Source: Thalassovita autumnalis
GTDB taxonomy: Bacteria > Pseudomonadota > Alphaproteobacteria > Rhodobacterales > Rhodobacteraceae
Assembly (NCBI RefSeq): GCF_001458255.1
Contig: NZ_CYSB01000005.1
Location: forward strand, 215,748 to 279,747
Length of the DNA stretch: 64,000 bases
Reading direction: 5' to 3'
Numbering within the stretch: position 1 is the first letter of the stretch; every line of letters starts with the position of its first letter. Positions 44,087-53,337 of this stretch are shown here, one piece after another. Position numbers and translations under genes: made by a program. Below the pieces are notes generated by a model, which saw only the letters and a list, made by a program, of their open reading frames with translations, had not been told where the DNA came from and made no database searches.

Positions 44087-44646
44087 TGACCGCCTTCCTC
44101 TCTCGGTCCAGATCTCGCACGGGGCGTGACGTGAAAACACCCTGGCCTCTTCTTATTCTGATCCTGTTGCAAAGCGTCTGCGCGGTCTTCTTTGTCTCGG
44201 ACATTCTGGCCACGGTCATTGGCGTGCGCGCCGCACCAATCAGCTGGCAAACACGTGAATTGCTGGAGGTCGGCGCTGCGCTGGGCCTTGTGATGGGGGT
44301 GGTGCTGGGCTGGATTGCCTATCGCCGTTCAATGCAGCGCACGGAAGCTGCTGAAGCCAGCCTGCGCCTGTTGCAAGGGGCGTTTCATGACCATCTGGAA
44401 AGCCGCTTTCGGGAATGGCAGCTGACGCCGGCCGAACGTGAGGTGGCGCTGTTTTCCCTGAAAGGGTTCAGCGTGGAAGAAATCGCAGGTCTACGCCAAA
44501 CCTCCCCCGGTACAGTGAAAGCGCAGAGCAATGCGATTTACCGCAAGGCGGAGGTCAGCAGCCGGGCCCAACTGCTCAGCCTGTTCATTGAGGACATGAT
44601 GGACGGGTCACTCGAAGCCGCGCCTGCAGATCAATCGCAGGCGTAG
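44086..44646 (+). CDS. Membrane-anchored LuxR-type HTH regulator
   Basis: A 186-aa protein with two membrane spans (residues about 21-44 and 60-82) and a C-terminal LuxR/FixJ HTH: LTPAEREVALFSLKGFSVEE, then IAGLRQTSPGTVKAQSNAIY and RKAEVSSRAQLLSLF. There is no receiver or known sensor domain. The gene is coupled to the acidic-tail gene, so it may sense or control that exported protein. It overlaps the convergent DUF2237 gene by 16 bp at the 3' end. Confidence 0.85.
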   Translation: MTAFLSRSRSRTGRDVKTPWPLLILILLQSVCAVFFVSDILATVIGVRAAPISWQTRELLEVGAALGLVMGVVLGWIAYRRSMQRTEAAEASLRLLQGAFHDHLESRFREWQLTPAEREVALFSLKGFSVEEIAGLRQTSPGTVKAQSNAIYRKAEVSSRAQLLSLFIEDMMDGSLEAAPADQSQA

Positions 44647-45005
44647 GCCTCCAGTACTTCCAGGGGTACAATTTCCAAGGCTTGCTGGTGCGTGGCCGCT
44701 AGATGAACCTTGGGGGCACAGTCTTCAGCATGCGCCTGCAGGAACCTGCTGGCGCAGAGGCACCATTGGTCACCAGGTTTCAGCCCCGGAAAGCCATATT
44801 CCGGAACCGGTGTGGACAGATCGTTGCCAAGGTATTTGGACAGCGCCAAAAACTCCGCCGTCATCACGGCGCAGACCGTATGGGAGCCGCGATCTTCCCG
44901 GCAGGTGTTGCAGGACCCATCGCGGAAGAACCCGGTTTTGGGATCTTGGGAACACGGCTTTAGCGCGGAGCCAAGCACATTGATGGCGGGCAGGGGCGTG
45001 ACCAT
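44631..45005 (-). CDS. DUF2237 family protein
   Basis: A 124-aa Cys-rich protein. NVLGSALKPCSQDPKTGFFR, then DGSCNTCREDRGSHTVCAVM and GDQWCLCASRFLQA are the DUF2237 signature. Its function is unknown in the family; the conserved cysteines suggest metal or disulfide roles. The ATG at 45005 follows GGAGAT and is preferred to one four codons upstream. Confidence 0.85.
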   Translation of the reverse strand: MVTPLPAINVLGSALKPCSQDPKTGFFRDGSCNTCREDRGSHTVCAVMTAEFLALSKYLGNDLSTPVPEYGFPGLKPGDQWCLCASRFLQAHAEDCAPKVHLAATHQQALEIVPLEVLEAYACD

Positions 45006-45054
45006 GGATATCTCCATCTACTGTGCCACGCGCCCCGTGATCGGGTGACTGAGA

Positions 45055-46212
45055 TCAGTTTTGCGCAGCTTCGGCGATTTTGCGGAACATGGCGATCATT
45101 TCAACGTTCACGCCGTCTTCCCGGAACTGCCGGTCGGCGGAGTTAACAGCAATCACCACGTTCAGCGGTTTGTTGATATAGATATACTGACCATAAACGC
45201 CGCGTGCATAAAACTCACCTTCGCGTGGGTCAACGGCGCCCCACCAGTGCAGACCATAGGCTTCCTCACCGGCCTCTGTCGGGGCGGTGAACTGGGCTGA
45301 GCGTGTGATCCAGCCCTCTGGCAGGATGCGCTGGCCTTGCCACATGCCGTCCTGCAGTGCCATCTGACCGAAACGCGCATAGTCGCGGGTGCGCTGGTTC
45401 AAGCCACCCAGCACAAAGCTGACGCCATTCCCATCGGTGATCATCAACGGGCTGGCCTCCAACCCCAAGGGGGCGATCAGCTTTTCCTGCATTAGATCGG
45501 GGATGTCGCGACCCGTGGCGCCGCGAATGGCCATGCCGATCACGTGCGTATCGATCGAGACGTAGTGCCAGGCCGCACCGGGGGTGCCGCGGGTGCGATC
45601 CTGGCCGGCAGAAAAGGCATCCATGGACCCGCCAAGCGCCAGAACACGCCCCATTTTGTTGATGTCAGAGTTGAAGTCGAGATAGTCCTCATCAAACTCA
45701 ATGCCGCTGGACATATGCAACGCATCAATGATGCGTGCACCGTCATAGGCGGATCCTTTCAGGCTGGGCACATGTTGGGTCAGCTGATCCTCAAGTGTCA
45801 GCGCGCCTTCGGCCTCCAAGATGCCCAGCAGGGCCGAAATATAGGATTTGGCAACCGACCAGCTGATACGGCGATCTTCGGCCCCGGTGTCCAGATAATA
45901 GCTTTCGTGCCGCAGTTCCCCGTCTTTCAGAACAACAAGGGCGGTCAGGGCGCGGCTGCTGATCCAATCATCGCTGCCCGCTGGCAGGGCCATTTCAGTA
46001 CCCGCGGGCAGGGGCGACACAGGGCCGGTGCCGCGGTTGATCTCCTTGGTCCAGAACAGCTGATCCATGTGTGAGAAGTTGTGGACGATTTTATCTTCGG
46101 CAAACAGGCTGTTCACCGCCAGCAGACGGCTGATTTCGTCCTTCTTCCAAAAGGCGACAACGGCAATGGCCAGTACCAAAACCACCAGAACGCGCAGCAA
46201 CACTCTCAACAT
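45055..46212 (-). CDS. Serine hydrolase of the beta-lactamase family, membrane-anchored
   Basis: A 385-aa protein with an N-terminal membrane segment (LLRVLVVLVLAIAVVAF) and a beta-lactamase/esterase domain. The catalytic Ser-Lys is in RISWSVAKSYISALLGI (S-x-x-K), the YxN-type motif in WHYVSIDTHVIGMAI and the late HxG-like region in GVYGQYIYINKPLN. It is a class C/EstB-like esterase or peptidase acting in the periplasm; not a resistance call. GGGAGGGG precedes the ATG at 46212. Confidence 0.82.
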   Translation of the reverse strand: MLRVLLRVLVVLVLAIAVVAFWKKDEISRLLAVNSLFAEDKIVHNFSHMDQLFWTKEINRGTGPVSPLPAGTEMALPAGSDDWISSRALTALVVLKDGELRHESYYLDTGAEDRRISWSVAKSYISALLGILEAEGALTLEDQLTQHVPSLKGSAYDGARIIDALHMSSGIEFDEDYLDFNSDINKMGRVLALGGSMDAFSAGQDRTRGTPGAAWHYVSIDTHVIGMAIRGATGRDIPDLMQEKLIAPLGLEASPLMITDGNGVSFVLGGLNQRTRDYARFGQMALQDGMWQGQRILPEGWITRSAQFTAPTEAGEEAYGLHWWGAVDPREGEFYARGVYGQYIYINKPLNVVIAVNSADRQFREDGVNVEMIAMFRKIAEAAQN

Positions 46213-46426
46213 CTGAACCCCTCCCAAAGGTTAGTGCCTTTACTCATCACGCGGATGGGGCAGGGGGCAAGGGTGCCGCTGGGTCAGTTGGTTTGAAACA
46301 GGCGCTTGTGCAAATCCATGCGTCCCAGATCAATTGGCAACCCATCGGGTCAGAGGCTCAGCCCGATTGAGATCCGAGTGCTTAAAGGCTTTGGTTTACT
46401 TCTAAGCTAATCGGAAAGCGTCGCCG

Positions 46427-47161
46427 TCACTTGAACTTGTTCAACAAACGCTCCATCGCAGAACGGGTGTCAGGTTGATCGTCTTGCGCCGGAGCTGCCG
46501 GTTTGGCAGCGGTTTGTTTGCCATCCGTCGCCTTTGGCTTGTTGTCCTTTGGTCCCTTGTTCGCGCCATTTTTCTGGCCGCCCGAACTGCGCGGCGGGTT
46601 GACCCGCAGCGCCACGGCATTTTGAAACTTGCCGTTGTCACCTTCGGCCAGATGGGCGGCCCCATCAGAAATGCCGCGCATCAGGTCATCCAGCCAGCCC
46701 TGTTCGGCCTTGGCAAAATCCGCCAGCACATAGCCGGCAACGCGGTCTTTGTGACCCGGATGGCCGATGCCCAAGCGCACCCGGGTATACTCCGGGCTTA
46801 TATGCTGATGAATGGACCGCAGCCCGTTGTGGCCGGCATGACCACCACCCTGTTTTACGCGGCATTTGCCCGGGGCAAGATCCAGTTCATCGTGAAAGAC
46901 CACCACATCGTCCGAGGTCAGCTTGTAAAACCGCATCGCCTCGCCCACCGATTGGCCGGAAAGGTTCATGAAGGTTTCAGGCTTGAGCAGGATCACCTTT
47001 TCACGGCCCAGACGACCTTCGCTGACCTGGCCCTGAAACTTGGACCGCCAGGGGGCAAAGCCATGGTCGCGGGCAATCTCATCCAGCGCCATGAAGCCGA
47101 TGTTGTGACGGTTGCCCGCATATTTTGCACCCGGGTTGCCCAGTCCCACAAACAGCTGCAT
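46427..47161 (-). CDS. pth: Peptidyl-tRNA hydrolase with Lys/Pro-rich C-terminal extension
   Basis: A 244-aa protein. [20 protein letters not shown] has the catalytic His-Asn region, [20 protein letters not shown] the catalytic Asp, and [15 protein letters not shown] the substrate loop. It frees tRNAs from prematurely released peptides. Residues after about 190 form a basic low-complexity extension ([20 protein letters not shown]) seen in other alphaproteobacterial Pth proteins. Confidence 0.95.
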   Translation of the reverse strand: MQLFVGLGNPGAKYAGNRHNIGFMALDEIARDHGFAPWRSKFQGQVSEGRLGREKVILLKPETFMNLSGQSVGEAMRFYKLTSDDVVVFHDELDLAPGKCRVKQGGGHAGHNGLRSIHQHISPEYTRVRLGIGHPGHKDRVAGYVLADFAKAEQGWLDDLMRGISDGAAHLAEGDNGKFQNAVALRVNPPRSSGGQKNGANKGPKDNKPKATDGKQTAAKPAAPAQDDQPDTRSAMERLLNKFK

Positions 47162-47335
47162 CGTTGCTTTCCCTCGATTAGATCTTGTCCACTGACTAAA
47201 GCGTCACTGCGGCAAATTCAATCAGCGCAGAGTGATTGACCTTTTGCACCGATCCCGTGCAAGAGGAGAGCTGCCAGCCGAACGGGCGCGTTCATGCCAG
47301 CTATCCCGAAAATACGAAACATGAAAGGAAATGGC

Positions 47336-47659
47336 ATGTCCTACATCGCCATGAACCGCTTCAAGGTCGCCCTGGGCCAGGAAGAGGCATTTGAAGAGAT
47401 CTGGCGCGCGCGCGAAGGGCGCCTGAATGAAATGAAGGGCTACCAAGAGTTCCGCATGCTGAAAGGCGCCGCCACTGAGGACTATTGCCTCTATTCGTCT
47501 CACACCACATGGGCGACCGAAGAGGATTTCCTTGCCTGGACCAAATCGGAACAGTTCCGTGCAGCCCATGCCAATGCAGGCCGTTCAGCAACCAAAGACG
47601 TTCTGGTTGGCCCGCCGCAGTTTGAAGGTTTCAAAACCGTCCTGCATGAAAGCGCCTAA
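47336..47659 (+). CDS. Antibiotic-biosynthesis-monooxygenase-fold protein (HmuQ/IsdG-like)
   Basis: A 107-aa dimeric alpha/beta-barrel (ABM) protein: MNRFKVALGQEEAFEEIWRA, MKGYQEFRMLKGA and YSSHTTWATEEDFLAWTKSE with FRAAHANAG containing the conserved His region. This pattern is typical of haem-degrading IsdG/HmuQ relatives, but haem use is unproven. AAAGGA precedes the ATG at 47336. It lies on the plus strand between pth and rplY, which are often adjacent in an operon. Confidence 0.75.
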   Translation: MSYIAMNRFKVALGQEEAFEEIWRAREGRLNEMKGYQEFRMLKGAATEDYCLYSSHTTWATEEDFLAWTKSEQFRAAHANAGRSATKDVLVGPPQFEGFKTVLHESA

Positions 47660-47674
47660 GCGCCGCCAAACAAA

Positions 47675-47705
47675 AAACGCGGACCCGAAGGTCCGCGTTT
47701 CTTTT
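47675..47705. terminator. Bidirectional terminator between the ABM gene and rplY
   Basis: An 11-bp stem (AAACGCGGACC against GGTCCGCGTTT) with a CGAA loop has T bases on one side and A bases on the other, serving both convergent genes. Confidence 0.9.
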
Positions 47706-47765
47706 TCGTCAAAGCCGTTCGTCAGCACCTTAGCAATCAGCGCAGAGGTGCGACGGGCGCAGAGA

Positions 47766-48392
47766 TTACTCTTCTGCTGCAGCTTCTTCGCCGTCTTCGG
47801 CTTCGTTCTCTTCCGAACGCAGACCCGACGGAGCCGAGATGTTTGCAATCACGAAGTCACGATCGATGGTCGGCTTGGCGCCTTCCGGCAGGGTTACGTC
47901 GCTGATGTGCAGAACGTCGCCGACGTTGGCTTCTGCCAGGTCGATGGTGATCGACTCAGGGATGTCGCCGGCCAGAACTTCCAGCTCAACTTCGGGACGT
48001 ACAACGGTCAGTACGCCACCTTTTTTGATGCCGGGGCAGGTTTCCTGGTTTTCGAAGTTCACGTTGATGAACAGCGCGATGCGGGTGGTGCGGCGCAGAC
48101 GCATGAAGTCAACGTGGGTCGGCAGGTCTTTGACCACGTCACGCTGAACGTCACGGCAGATCACACGTACATCTTCTTGGCCTTCAACTTTCAGGTTGAA
48201 GAGGGTCGACTTGAAGCGGCCAGCTTTCAGGCGCTTCAGCAGGTCGTTGAAGGGAACGTTGATCGCCAGCGGCTCTGCTTCGCCACCGAATACAACACCG
48301 GGTACTTTGCCTTCACGGCGTGCTTGACGAGCGGCGCCCTTGCCTGTCCCCGTGCGGACCTCTGCGTGGAGGTCAGGAATAGTTCCAGCCAT
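47766..48392 (-). CDS. rplY: 50S ribosomal protein L25 (Ctc form)
   Basis: A 208-aa L25/Ctc protein. [20 protein letters not shown] and [20 protein letters not shown] give the L25 N-domain that binds 5S rRNA, followed by a C-terminal TL5/Ctc beta domain ([14 protein letters not shown] [16 protein letters not shown]) and an acidic tail. It is the long CTC-type rather than the short enterobacterial form. A terminator lies downstream. Confidence 0.94.
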   Translation of the reverse strand: MAGTIPDLHAEVRTGTGKGAARQARREGKVPGVVFGGEAEPLAINVPFNDLLKRLKAGRFKSTLFNLKVEGQEDVRVICRDVQRDVVKDLPTHVDFMRLRRTTRIALFINVNFENQETCPGIKKGGVLTVVRPEVELEVLAGDIPESITIDLAEANVGDVLHISDVTLPEGAKPTIDRDFVIANISAPSGLRSEENEAEDGEEAAAEE

Positions 48393-48523
48393 TTGGAATT
48401 CTCCATAAATTAGTTAGAATCACGGGCATCCTCCAAGGCTGTATGCCCGCATGAAGCCGCGCGTATAGACGAGTCCGGGGAATTTTGAAAGGGCTTATTT
48501 CCTTGGGTCCATTGGCCAGGGTC

Positions 48524-50185
48524 CTATGGCGCAGAATGCCAGAACTTCGCGGCCAGTTCCACATCCCTGCGCAGCCTGTCATTGACCCCGTCAATCCCAA
48601 AGGTTTCGATCAAAGTTGTCGGATCATGGAGGAGGGATTTGCCAATGCCAGCAGCCTGCGGCGCACCACTGTCCAGCCAACCCAGCCAGTGCAGGAGCGT
48701 CGGAAAGACATCCGGCATGGCGGCAGGTTTATCAATCACCCGGGGCGCATCCGGCCCGTTCAGGAACATCACCATGTTTCGCCGGGGGTGTTGATCCAGT
48801 TGCGGGGACAGGTTGTTGTGATGCGCCAGATGATCGCTGGCCACCACAATGCGGGTGTTGCGGTGCTTGGTCAGGTCGCGCAATTCAGCGATAAAGGTTT
48901 CGGTCAGCTTGCTGGTGCAGGCCACAGCATCGGTGAGGTCATCAGACACCTTTGGCTGGCCGTCTGTCACGCATTTTTCGGACATATGGGCCTTGGGGCC
49001 GTGGGTGTCCATTGTCGACAATATCAGCGCATAGGGTTGATCGCTTTTCAACCGCGCCTCCACATGGGCCAGGGCGATGGCGTAGCCTTCGCCGTCCCGT
49101 AGCGCCCAGGAGGTGTCACCGGCCTCGCGCGCAGCAATGGCCCCGGGTGTCATCGCATTGGCCTTGTCCACAATCTGGTCGAGTTGATGCGTCCGGTAGA
49201 AGTTATCAAAACCATAGTGACCCCGATCGCTGCCTATGATTTCGGTCGTGGAAGCATAGGTTGAGTGGTATCCGCGCGCGTGCAAGATATCGGTGAGGCA
49301 AGTCACGCCTGCGCCAATCTGCTTCATATCCGCGGTGCGGTTGAGGGGGAGTGACCCCATCGGCATCAGCGGCATCCCACATTGGGTGGCGGTCATACCG
49401 GCCAAGCTCCAGCCGGTGCCGTCGATCTGTGCCACATCGGAAAAGGAAACACCGCTTTCAGCAAGCCGTTCAATTGGGGCATAGATCTCACCAAAGCTGT
49501 CTTTGATCCCGTAGGTGCGTTCCATCCCTTCGAGGTACAGGATGATGAGGTCCGGGTTTTCCCCTTCAGTTGGCGCGATCAACACGGGGTCCTGAAACGC
49601 GGTGATCAGGCTTTCGCCCCGGCTGTATTTTGCCTGAAACTGATTGAAGAGCACATCGCGGACCAATGGGTTTCCGGCGATCAGGCCAAAACAGCACAGG
49701 CTCCACCAGAACGGGATGCGGCGCAGCCAATTGCGCAAACGGTAGAGGGTGATCAGGATCGCGCACCAGTAAATCGCAACGGTGACGAGATAGGGCACAA
49801 ACTCTCCAAGCGGGGTGCCGCCAATGCCAAACGCCAGATGGAAAACAAAGGCGGCCGTGTCCAGTTCACCGAAAATCAACACCACCACAGTCAGCGGGAA
49901 AAGCATTAGGATCGCCGGCAATAGCGCGGCCAGCTTGATCAGGATGGCCTTCCGGTCCACCCGCGTTTCGGTTATCGGGTTCGGCACCAGCAGGGACAGC
50001 GCCTGCATGACCAGCAGCCAAAGGGCAAAGGTGATGTCGCTGACGTGACCATTCACAAAAGCGCGCACGATCAAAAACAGGGCAAGGAACCCGGGCAGCA
50101 ATAGCGCGAGGAACCGCGCAAGCTCCTTAAGGGCGATCCATACGGTTTTGATGGGATTTGGCGGCTGTAGGTGTGTGGTGGTCAA
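48524..50185 (-). CDS. MdoB-like phosphoglycerol transferase / LTA-synthase-fold sulfatase-like protein
   Basis: A 553-aa inner-membrane protein. Five or so N-terminal spans precede a periplasmic alkaline-phosphatase-superfamily domain. The metal/catalytic segment is LIILYLEGMERTYGIKDSFG, and DGTGWSLAGMTATQCGMPLM holds the nucleophilic Thr; later TMDTHGPKA and VVASDHLAHHNN are metal ligands. The order and the ATQCG motif resemble MdoB/OpgB, which modifies osmoregulated periplasmic glucans. The start is a TTG at 50185 without a clear ribosome site, so it is uncertain. Confidence 0.82.
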   Translation of the reverse strand: MTTTHLQPPNPIKTVWIALKELARFLALLLPGFLALFLIVRAFVNGHVSDITFALWLLVMQALSLLVPNPITETRVDRKAILIKLAALLPAILMLFPLTVVVLIFGELDTAAFVFHLAFGIGGTPLGEFVPYLVTVAIYWCAILITLYRLRNWLRRIPFWWSLCCFGLIAGNPLVRDVLFNQFQAKYSRGESLITAFQDPVLIAPTEGENPDLIILYLEGMERTYGIKDSFGEIYAPIERLAESGVSFSDVAQIDGTGWSLAGMTATQCGMPLMPMGSLPLNRTADMKQIGAGVTCLTDILHARGYHSTYASTTEIIGSDRGHYGFDNFYRTHQLDQIVDKANAMTPGAIAAREAGDTSWALRDGEGYAIALAHVEARLKSDQPYALILSTMDTHGPKAHMSEKCVTDGQPKVSDDLTDAVACTSKLTETFIAELRDLTKHRNTRIVVASDHLAHHNNLSPQLDQHPRRNMVMFLNGPDAPRVIDKPAAMPDVFPTLLHWLGWLDSGAPQAAGIGKSLLHDPTTLIETFGIDGVNDRLRRDVELAAKFWHSAP

Positions 50186-50263
50186 TGTTTTTGTCGAAAG
50201 TTATGCGCTGTAATACGGGTGCAGCAGGTTGGTCTGAGTTCACTACAGTCTGATGCGGCCCGA

Positions 50264-50893
50264 TTAGGTTTCGATTGGGGTGTGAAGATGTCCACCGGCC
50301 TGCATCACCCGGTCATAAAGGGCAAATTCTTCAGCTCGGGCTTGGCGCAGCTCTGCCTCCATCTCACCGCTCAAGGGTGCATCACGATGGGGGGAGACGT
50401 TTTTCTGCTGGGTCTCAAACGGTTTACCGATGCGGTCCTGCAGGAAGGTGACCAGCTTCACCGGGCGCTCATAGGCAAACAGGTGATCGGTGCGCAATGC
50501 GCCGTCATCGGAGGTCAGAAAGGTAAACTGACTGCCCAATTTGGCGCAGGGGTGTGGCTTGCGGTCGATGACCTCCGCCACAAAATCGTCGAAGCTCATC
50601 CCCTCGGGCACCGCATTGCCGCCGCGCACCTTGTCGCGGCTGCGGTATTTGTACCAGCTGCGGATCTGTTCAACGGGATCGCGCATCACGGCGACCCTTT
50701 CGGGCGTGAGATTGTAGGCCTCTTTTAGGAAAGGTGCAAAATGGCGGTCATATTTGCGCAGGGGCATGTGCTTCAGCGCCTGTTTGCCCGCCAACGTGAT
50801 GTCGGCCTTGCTTTTCAACGCCAGATGATAGGCGGTAGAGCCGGTTTTAGGCACCGCAAACAGGGCAATATTGGCGTCGACAAAAACCAGCAT
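50264..50893 (-). CDS. Sulfotransferase-like protein
   Basis: A 209-aa protein. ALFAVPKTGSTAYHLALKSK is a PAPS 5'-phosphosulfate-binding-type P-loop and RVAVMRDPVEQIRSWYKYRS resembles the 3'-phosphate loop of sulfotransferases. The rest is not diagnostic. Substrate is unknown; glycan or lipid sulfation would fit the neighbouring MdoB-like gene, but that is a guess. The ATG at 50893 follows AGAGG and gives the start nearest the P-loop. Confidence 0.7.
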   Translation of the reverse strand: MLVFVDANIALFAVPKTGSTAYHLALKSKADITLAGKQALKHMPLRKYDRHFAPFLKEAYNLTPERVAVMRDPVEQIRSWYKYRSRDKVRGGNAVPEGMSFDDFVAEVIDRKPHPCAKLGSQFTFLTSDDGALRTDHLFAYERPVKLVTFLQDRIGKPFETQQKNVSPHRDAPLSGEMEAELRQARAEEFALYDRVMQAGGHLHTPIET

Positions 50894-50941
50894 GAACAAC
50901 CTCTTGCGCGCCGTCGGGCGCTTTCGGCTCACCCTGCACTG

Positions 50942-50972
50942 AAAAGGCCCGGGGTGTCAAAACCCCCGGGCC
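50942..50972 (-). terminator. Terminator of lldD
   Basis: On the minus strand the stem GGCCCGGGG against CCCCGGGCC is followed by TTTTC, 25 bp after the lldD stop. Confidence 0.8.
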
Positions 50973-50996
50973 CTGCTTTCTCGGTGATAGGCGTTG

Positions 50997-52160
50997 TTAT
51001 TGCCAGCGCCCTTCAAAGTCATCGGGGATCAGCAGGATGTCCTTGTCCAGCTCATCCACCCGGCGGCGACCGCACAGCGCCATGGAAACATCCAGCTCTT
51101 TATGGATCACCTCCAGTGCTTTGGTGACGCCTGCTTCGCCCATAGCGCCCAGACCATAGACAAACGCGCGGCCGATGTAGGTGCCTTTTGCGCCCATCGC
51201 CAAAGCCTTCAGCACATCCTGACCTGACCGGATGCCGCTGTCCAGATGGACCTCAACCTGATCGCCGACCGCATCCAGAATGGAGGGCAGCGCCTTGATC
51301 GAACTCATCGCGCCATCCAGCTGACGGCCGCCGTGGTTTGAGACAACAAGTGCATCCGCGCCAACTGAAAGGGCCATTTTGGCATCTTCGGCGTCCAGAA
51401 TACCTTTGAGGATCACCGGGCCGCCCCATTCCTCTTTGATCTTGGCGATCTTGCCCCAGTCCAGCGAAGGGTCAAACTGCTCTGCCGTCCAGGCGCCAAG
51501 GTTTGCTGTGTCGGTCACCCCGTCGACATGTCCGACGATATTGCCAAAGTTGCGCCGTTTCGCCCCCAGCATCTGCAGACCCCAGGACCATTTGGTCATC
51601 AGGTTGGCGATGGTCGATGGGGTCAGTTTGGGCGGGGCAGACAGGCCGTTTTTCAGGTCTTTATGACGCTGCCCCAGAATTTGCAGGTCCAGCGTGATCA
51701 CCAGGGCCGAGCATTTGGCGTCTTTGGCGCGTTGGATCAACCGGCTGACGAAGTCCTGATCCTTCATGGTGTAAAGCTGAAACCAGAACGGTTTGCTGGT
51801 CGCCTCGGCCACATCCTCGATTGAGTTGATCGACATGGTCGAAAGCGTAAAGGGCACGCCAAACTTCTCCGCCGCCCGTGCCGCTTTAATCTCACCATCG
51901 GCGCATTGCATGCCGGTCAGGCCAACCGGGGCCAGGGCAACCGGCATCGCAACGTCTTGGCCAATCATCTGGCTGGCGGTGGTGCGGCCTGTCATGTCTA
52001 CGGCCACGCGCTGGCGCAGATACAGCTGATCAAAGTCGGAACAGTTTTCGCGGAAGGTCTGTTCGGTCCAGCTGCCGCTTTCCGCATAGTCGTAAAACAT
52101 CCGCGGCGCGCGGCGCTTATAGATCCGTTTGAGGTCTTCAATATTGGTAATCACGGGCAT
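50997..52160 (-). CDS. lldD: FMN-dependent alpha-hydroxy acid dehydrogenase (L-lactate dehydrogenase-like)
   Basis: A 387-aa TIM-barrel flavoprotein. MFYDYAESGSWTEQTFREN, PVALAPVGLTGMQCADGEIK and the diagnostic ALVVSNHGGRQLDGAMSSIK carry the FMN site and the catalytic His-Arg. GSDIRSGQDVLKALAMGAKG-like sequence completes the family signature. It probably oxidises L-lactate to pyruvate at the inner membrane; other 2-hydroxyacids are possible. Confidence 0.86.
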   Translation of the reverse strand: MPVITNIEDLKRIYKRRAPRMFYDYAESGSWTEQTFRENCSDFDQLYLRQRVAVDMTGRTTASQMIGQDVAMPVALAPVGLTGMQCADGEIKAARAAEKFGVPFTLSTMSINSIEDVAEATSKPFWFQLYTMKDQDFVSRLIQRAKDAKCSALVITLDLQILGQRHKDLKNGLSAPPKLTPSTIANLMTKWSWGLQMLGAKRRNFGNIVGHVDGVTDTANLGAWTAEQFDPSLDWGKIAKIKEEWGGPVILKGILDAEDAKMALSVGADALVVSNHGGRQLDGAMSSIKALPSILDAVGDQVEVHLDSGIRSGQDVLKALAMGAKGTYIGRAFVYGLGAMGEAGVTKALEVIHKELDVSMALCGRRRVDELDKDILLIPDDFEGRWQ

Positions 52161-52293
52161 GGTGACTCACTTTCCCCTCAGTTTGGCCCTGTATTGGTGA
52201 AGTTTCCTTACCAATGAGATGAGGTTGGGGCAATCCCCCGATGCAGAATGCGAACCAATTTCGCGGATTTTTGCGCCGTTCTCGCCCATTTTC

Positions 52294-52329
52294 CTTTCAA
52301 TGTTTCCCGAAATACTCCGGGGGTTGGGG
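52294..52329 (-). repeat. REP-like intergenic element, copy 4
   Basis: On the minus strand: CCCCCGGAGTATTTCGGG followed by AAACATTGAAAGG. It lies 3' of trpA, beyond its terminator, in the sense direction. A GGGGCTCTGCCCC hairpin sits immediately before it on that strand. Confidence 0.65.
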
Positions 52330-52340
52330 CAGAGCCCCAA

Positions 52341-52371
52341 GAAAAAAGGCACGCCGTCATGGCGTGCCTTT
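52341..52371 (-). terminator. Terminator of trpA
   Basis: An 11-bp stem (AAAGGCACGCC against GGCGTGCCTTT) is followed by T bases on the minus strand. Confidence 0.9.
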
Positions 52372-52393
52372 CAAACTTGCATGAAAAATCTGG

Positions 52394-53185
52394 TTAGGCG
52401 CGATGGGCTCCGTCGGCCAGCGAGGCAACGAAATTGGCCACATCCTCCACCGATTTGCTAGCGCCGATTTCTTTCACGATGGCGGAGCCAACAACACAGC
52501 CATCTGCAACTGAGGCGATGTTTTCTGCAGCCTCGGGCGTGTTGATGCCAAAGCCAACGATGACCGGCAGATCGGTTGCCGCCTTGATGCGGGCAACTTC
52601 AGGGCCGACGTTGCCCGCCTGGGCCTCGGCCGAACCGGTGATGCCGGTGACCGAAACGTAATAGACAAAACCGCTGGTGTTTTGCAGAACCGTTGGCAGG
52701 CGTTTGTCATCGGTTGTTGGGGTCGCTAGCCGGATGAAGTTCAGCCCAGCGGCCTGCGCGGGGATGCACAGCTCGTCATCTTCTTCGGGGGGCAGGTCCA
52801 CAACGATCAGCCCGTCGATGCCGGCTGCTTTGGCATCCTGCAGGAACTGTTCCACACCGCGATTGTAGATCGGGTTGTAGTACCCCATCAGAACGATCGG
52901 GGTGGTGTTGTCTTCTTTGCGGAACTCGGCTGCCAGATCCAGGGTGCGTTGCAGGGTTTGACCTGCTTCCAGCGCGCGCTGACCGGCCAGTTGGATGGTT
53001 TCACCATCGGCCATCGGATCGGTGAAGGGCAGGCCAAGTTCAATGATATCAACACCCGCCTTGGGCAGCGCTTTGACGATCTCCAGCGAGGTGTCATAGT
53101 CGGGGTCACCCGCCATGATATAAGAGACAAAAGCCTTTTTGCCTTCAGCTTTCAATTCGGCGAATTTGGCGTCAATGCGGGTCAT
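52394..53185 (-). CDS. trpA: Tryptophan synthase alpha chain
   Basis: A 263-aa TIM-barrel enzyme. [40 protein letters not shown] and [20 protein letters not shown] carry the catalytic Glu and Asp, and [17 protein letters not shown] with [10 protein letters not shown] closes the phosphate site. It releases indole for TrpB. Unlike in many bacteria it is not next to trpB, which lies about 13 kb away on the other strand. Confidence 0.96.
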   Translation of the reverse strand: MTRIDAKFAELKAEGKKAFVSYIMAGDPDYDTSLEIVKALPKAGVDIIELGLPFTDPMADGETIQLAGQRALEAGQTLQRTLDLAAEFRKEDNTTPIVLMGYYNPIYNRGVEQFLQDAKAAGIDGLIVVDLPPEEDDELCIPAQAAGLNFIRLATPTTDDKRLPTVLQNTSGFVYYVSVTGITGSAEAQAGNVGPEVARIKAATDLPVIVGFGINTPEAAENIASVADGCVVGSAIVKEIGASKSVEDVANFVASLADGAHRA

Positions 53186-53337
53186 GCGGGCAGTCCTTCA
53201 AAATCACGTCCTTTGCATGTGCCTGCTTTGTCGCCGAAAATCAATGCTGCTTGGCGCCTTCGCAGAACAGGTGTCTTGCCACGCGGTCAGCAACTGCCTA
53301 GAAGCCCCTTGAAACAAGGATTGAGAAAGGGCCGGTC

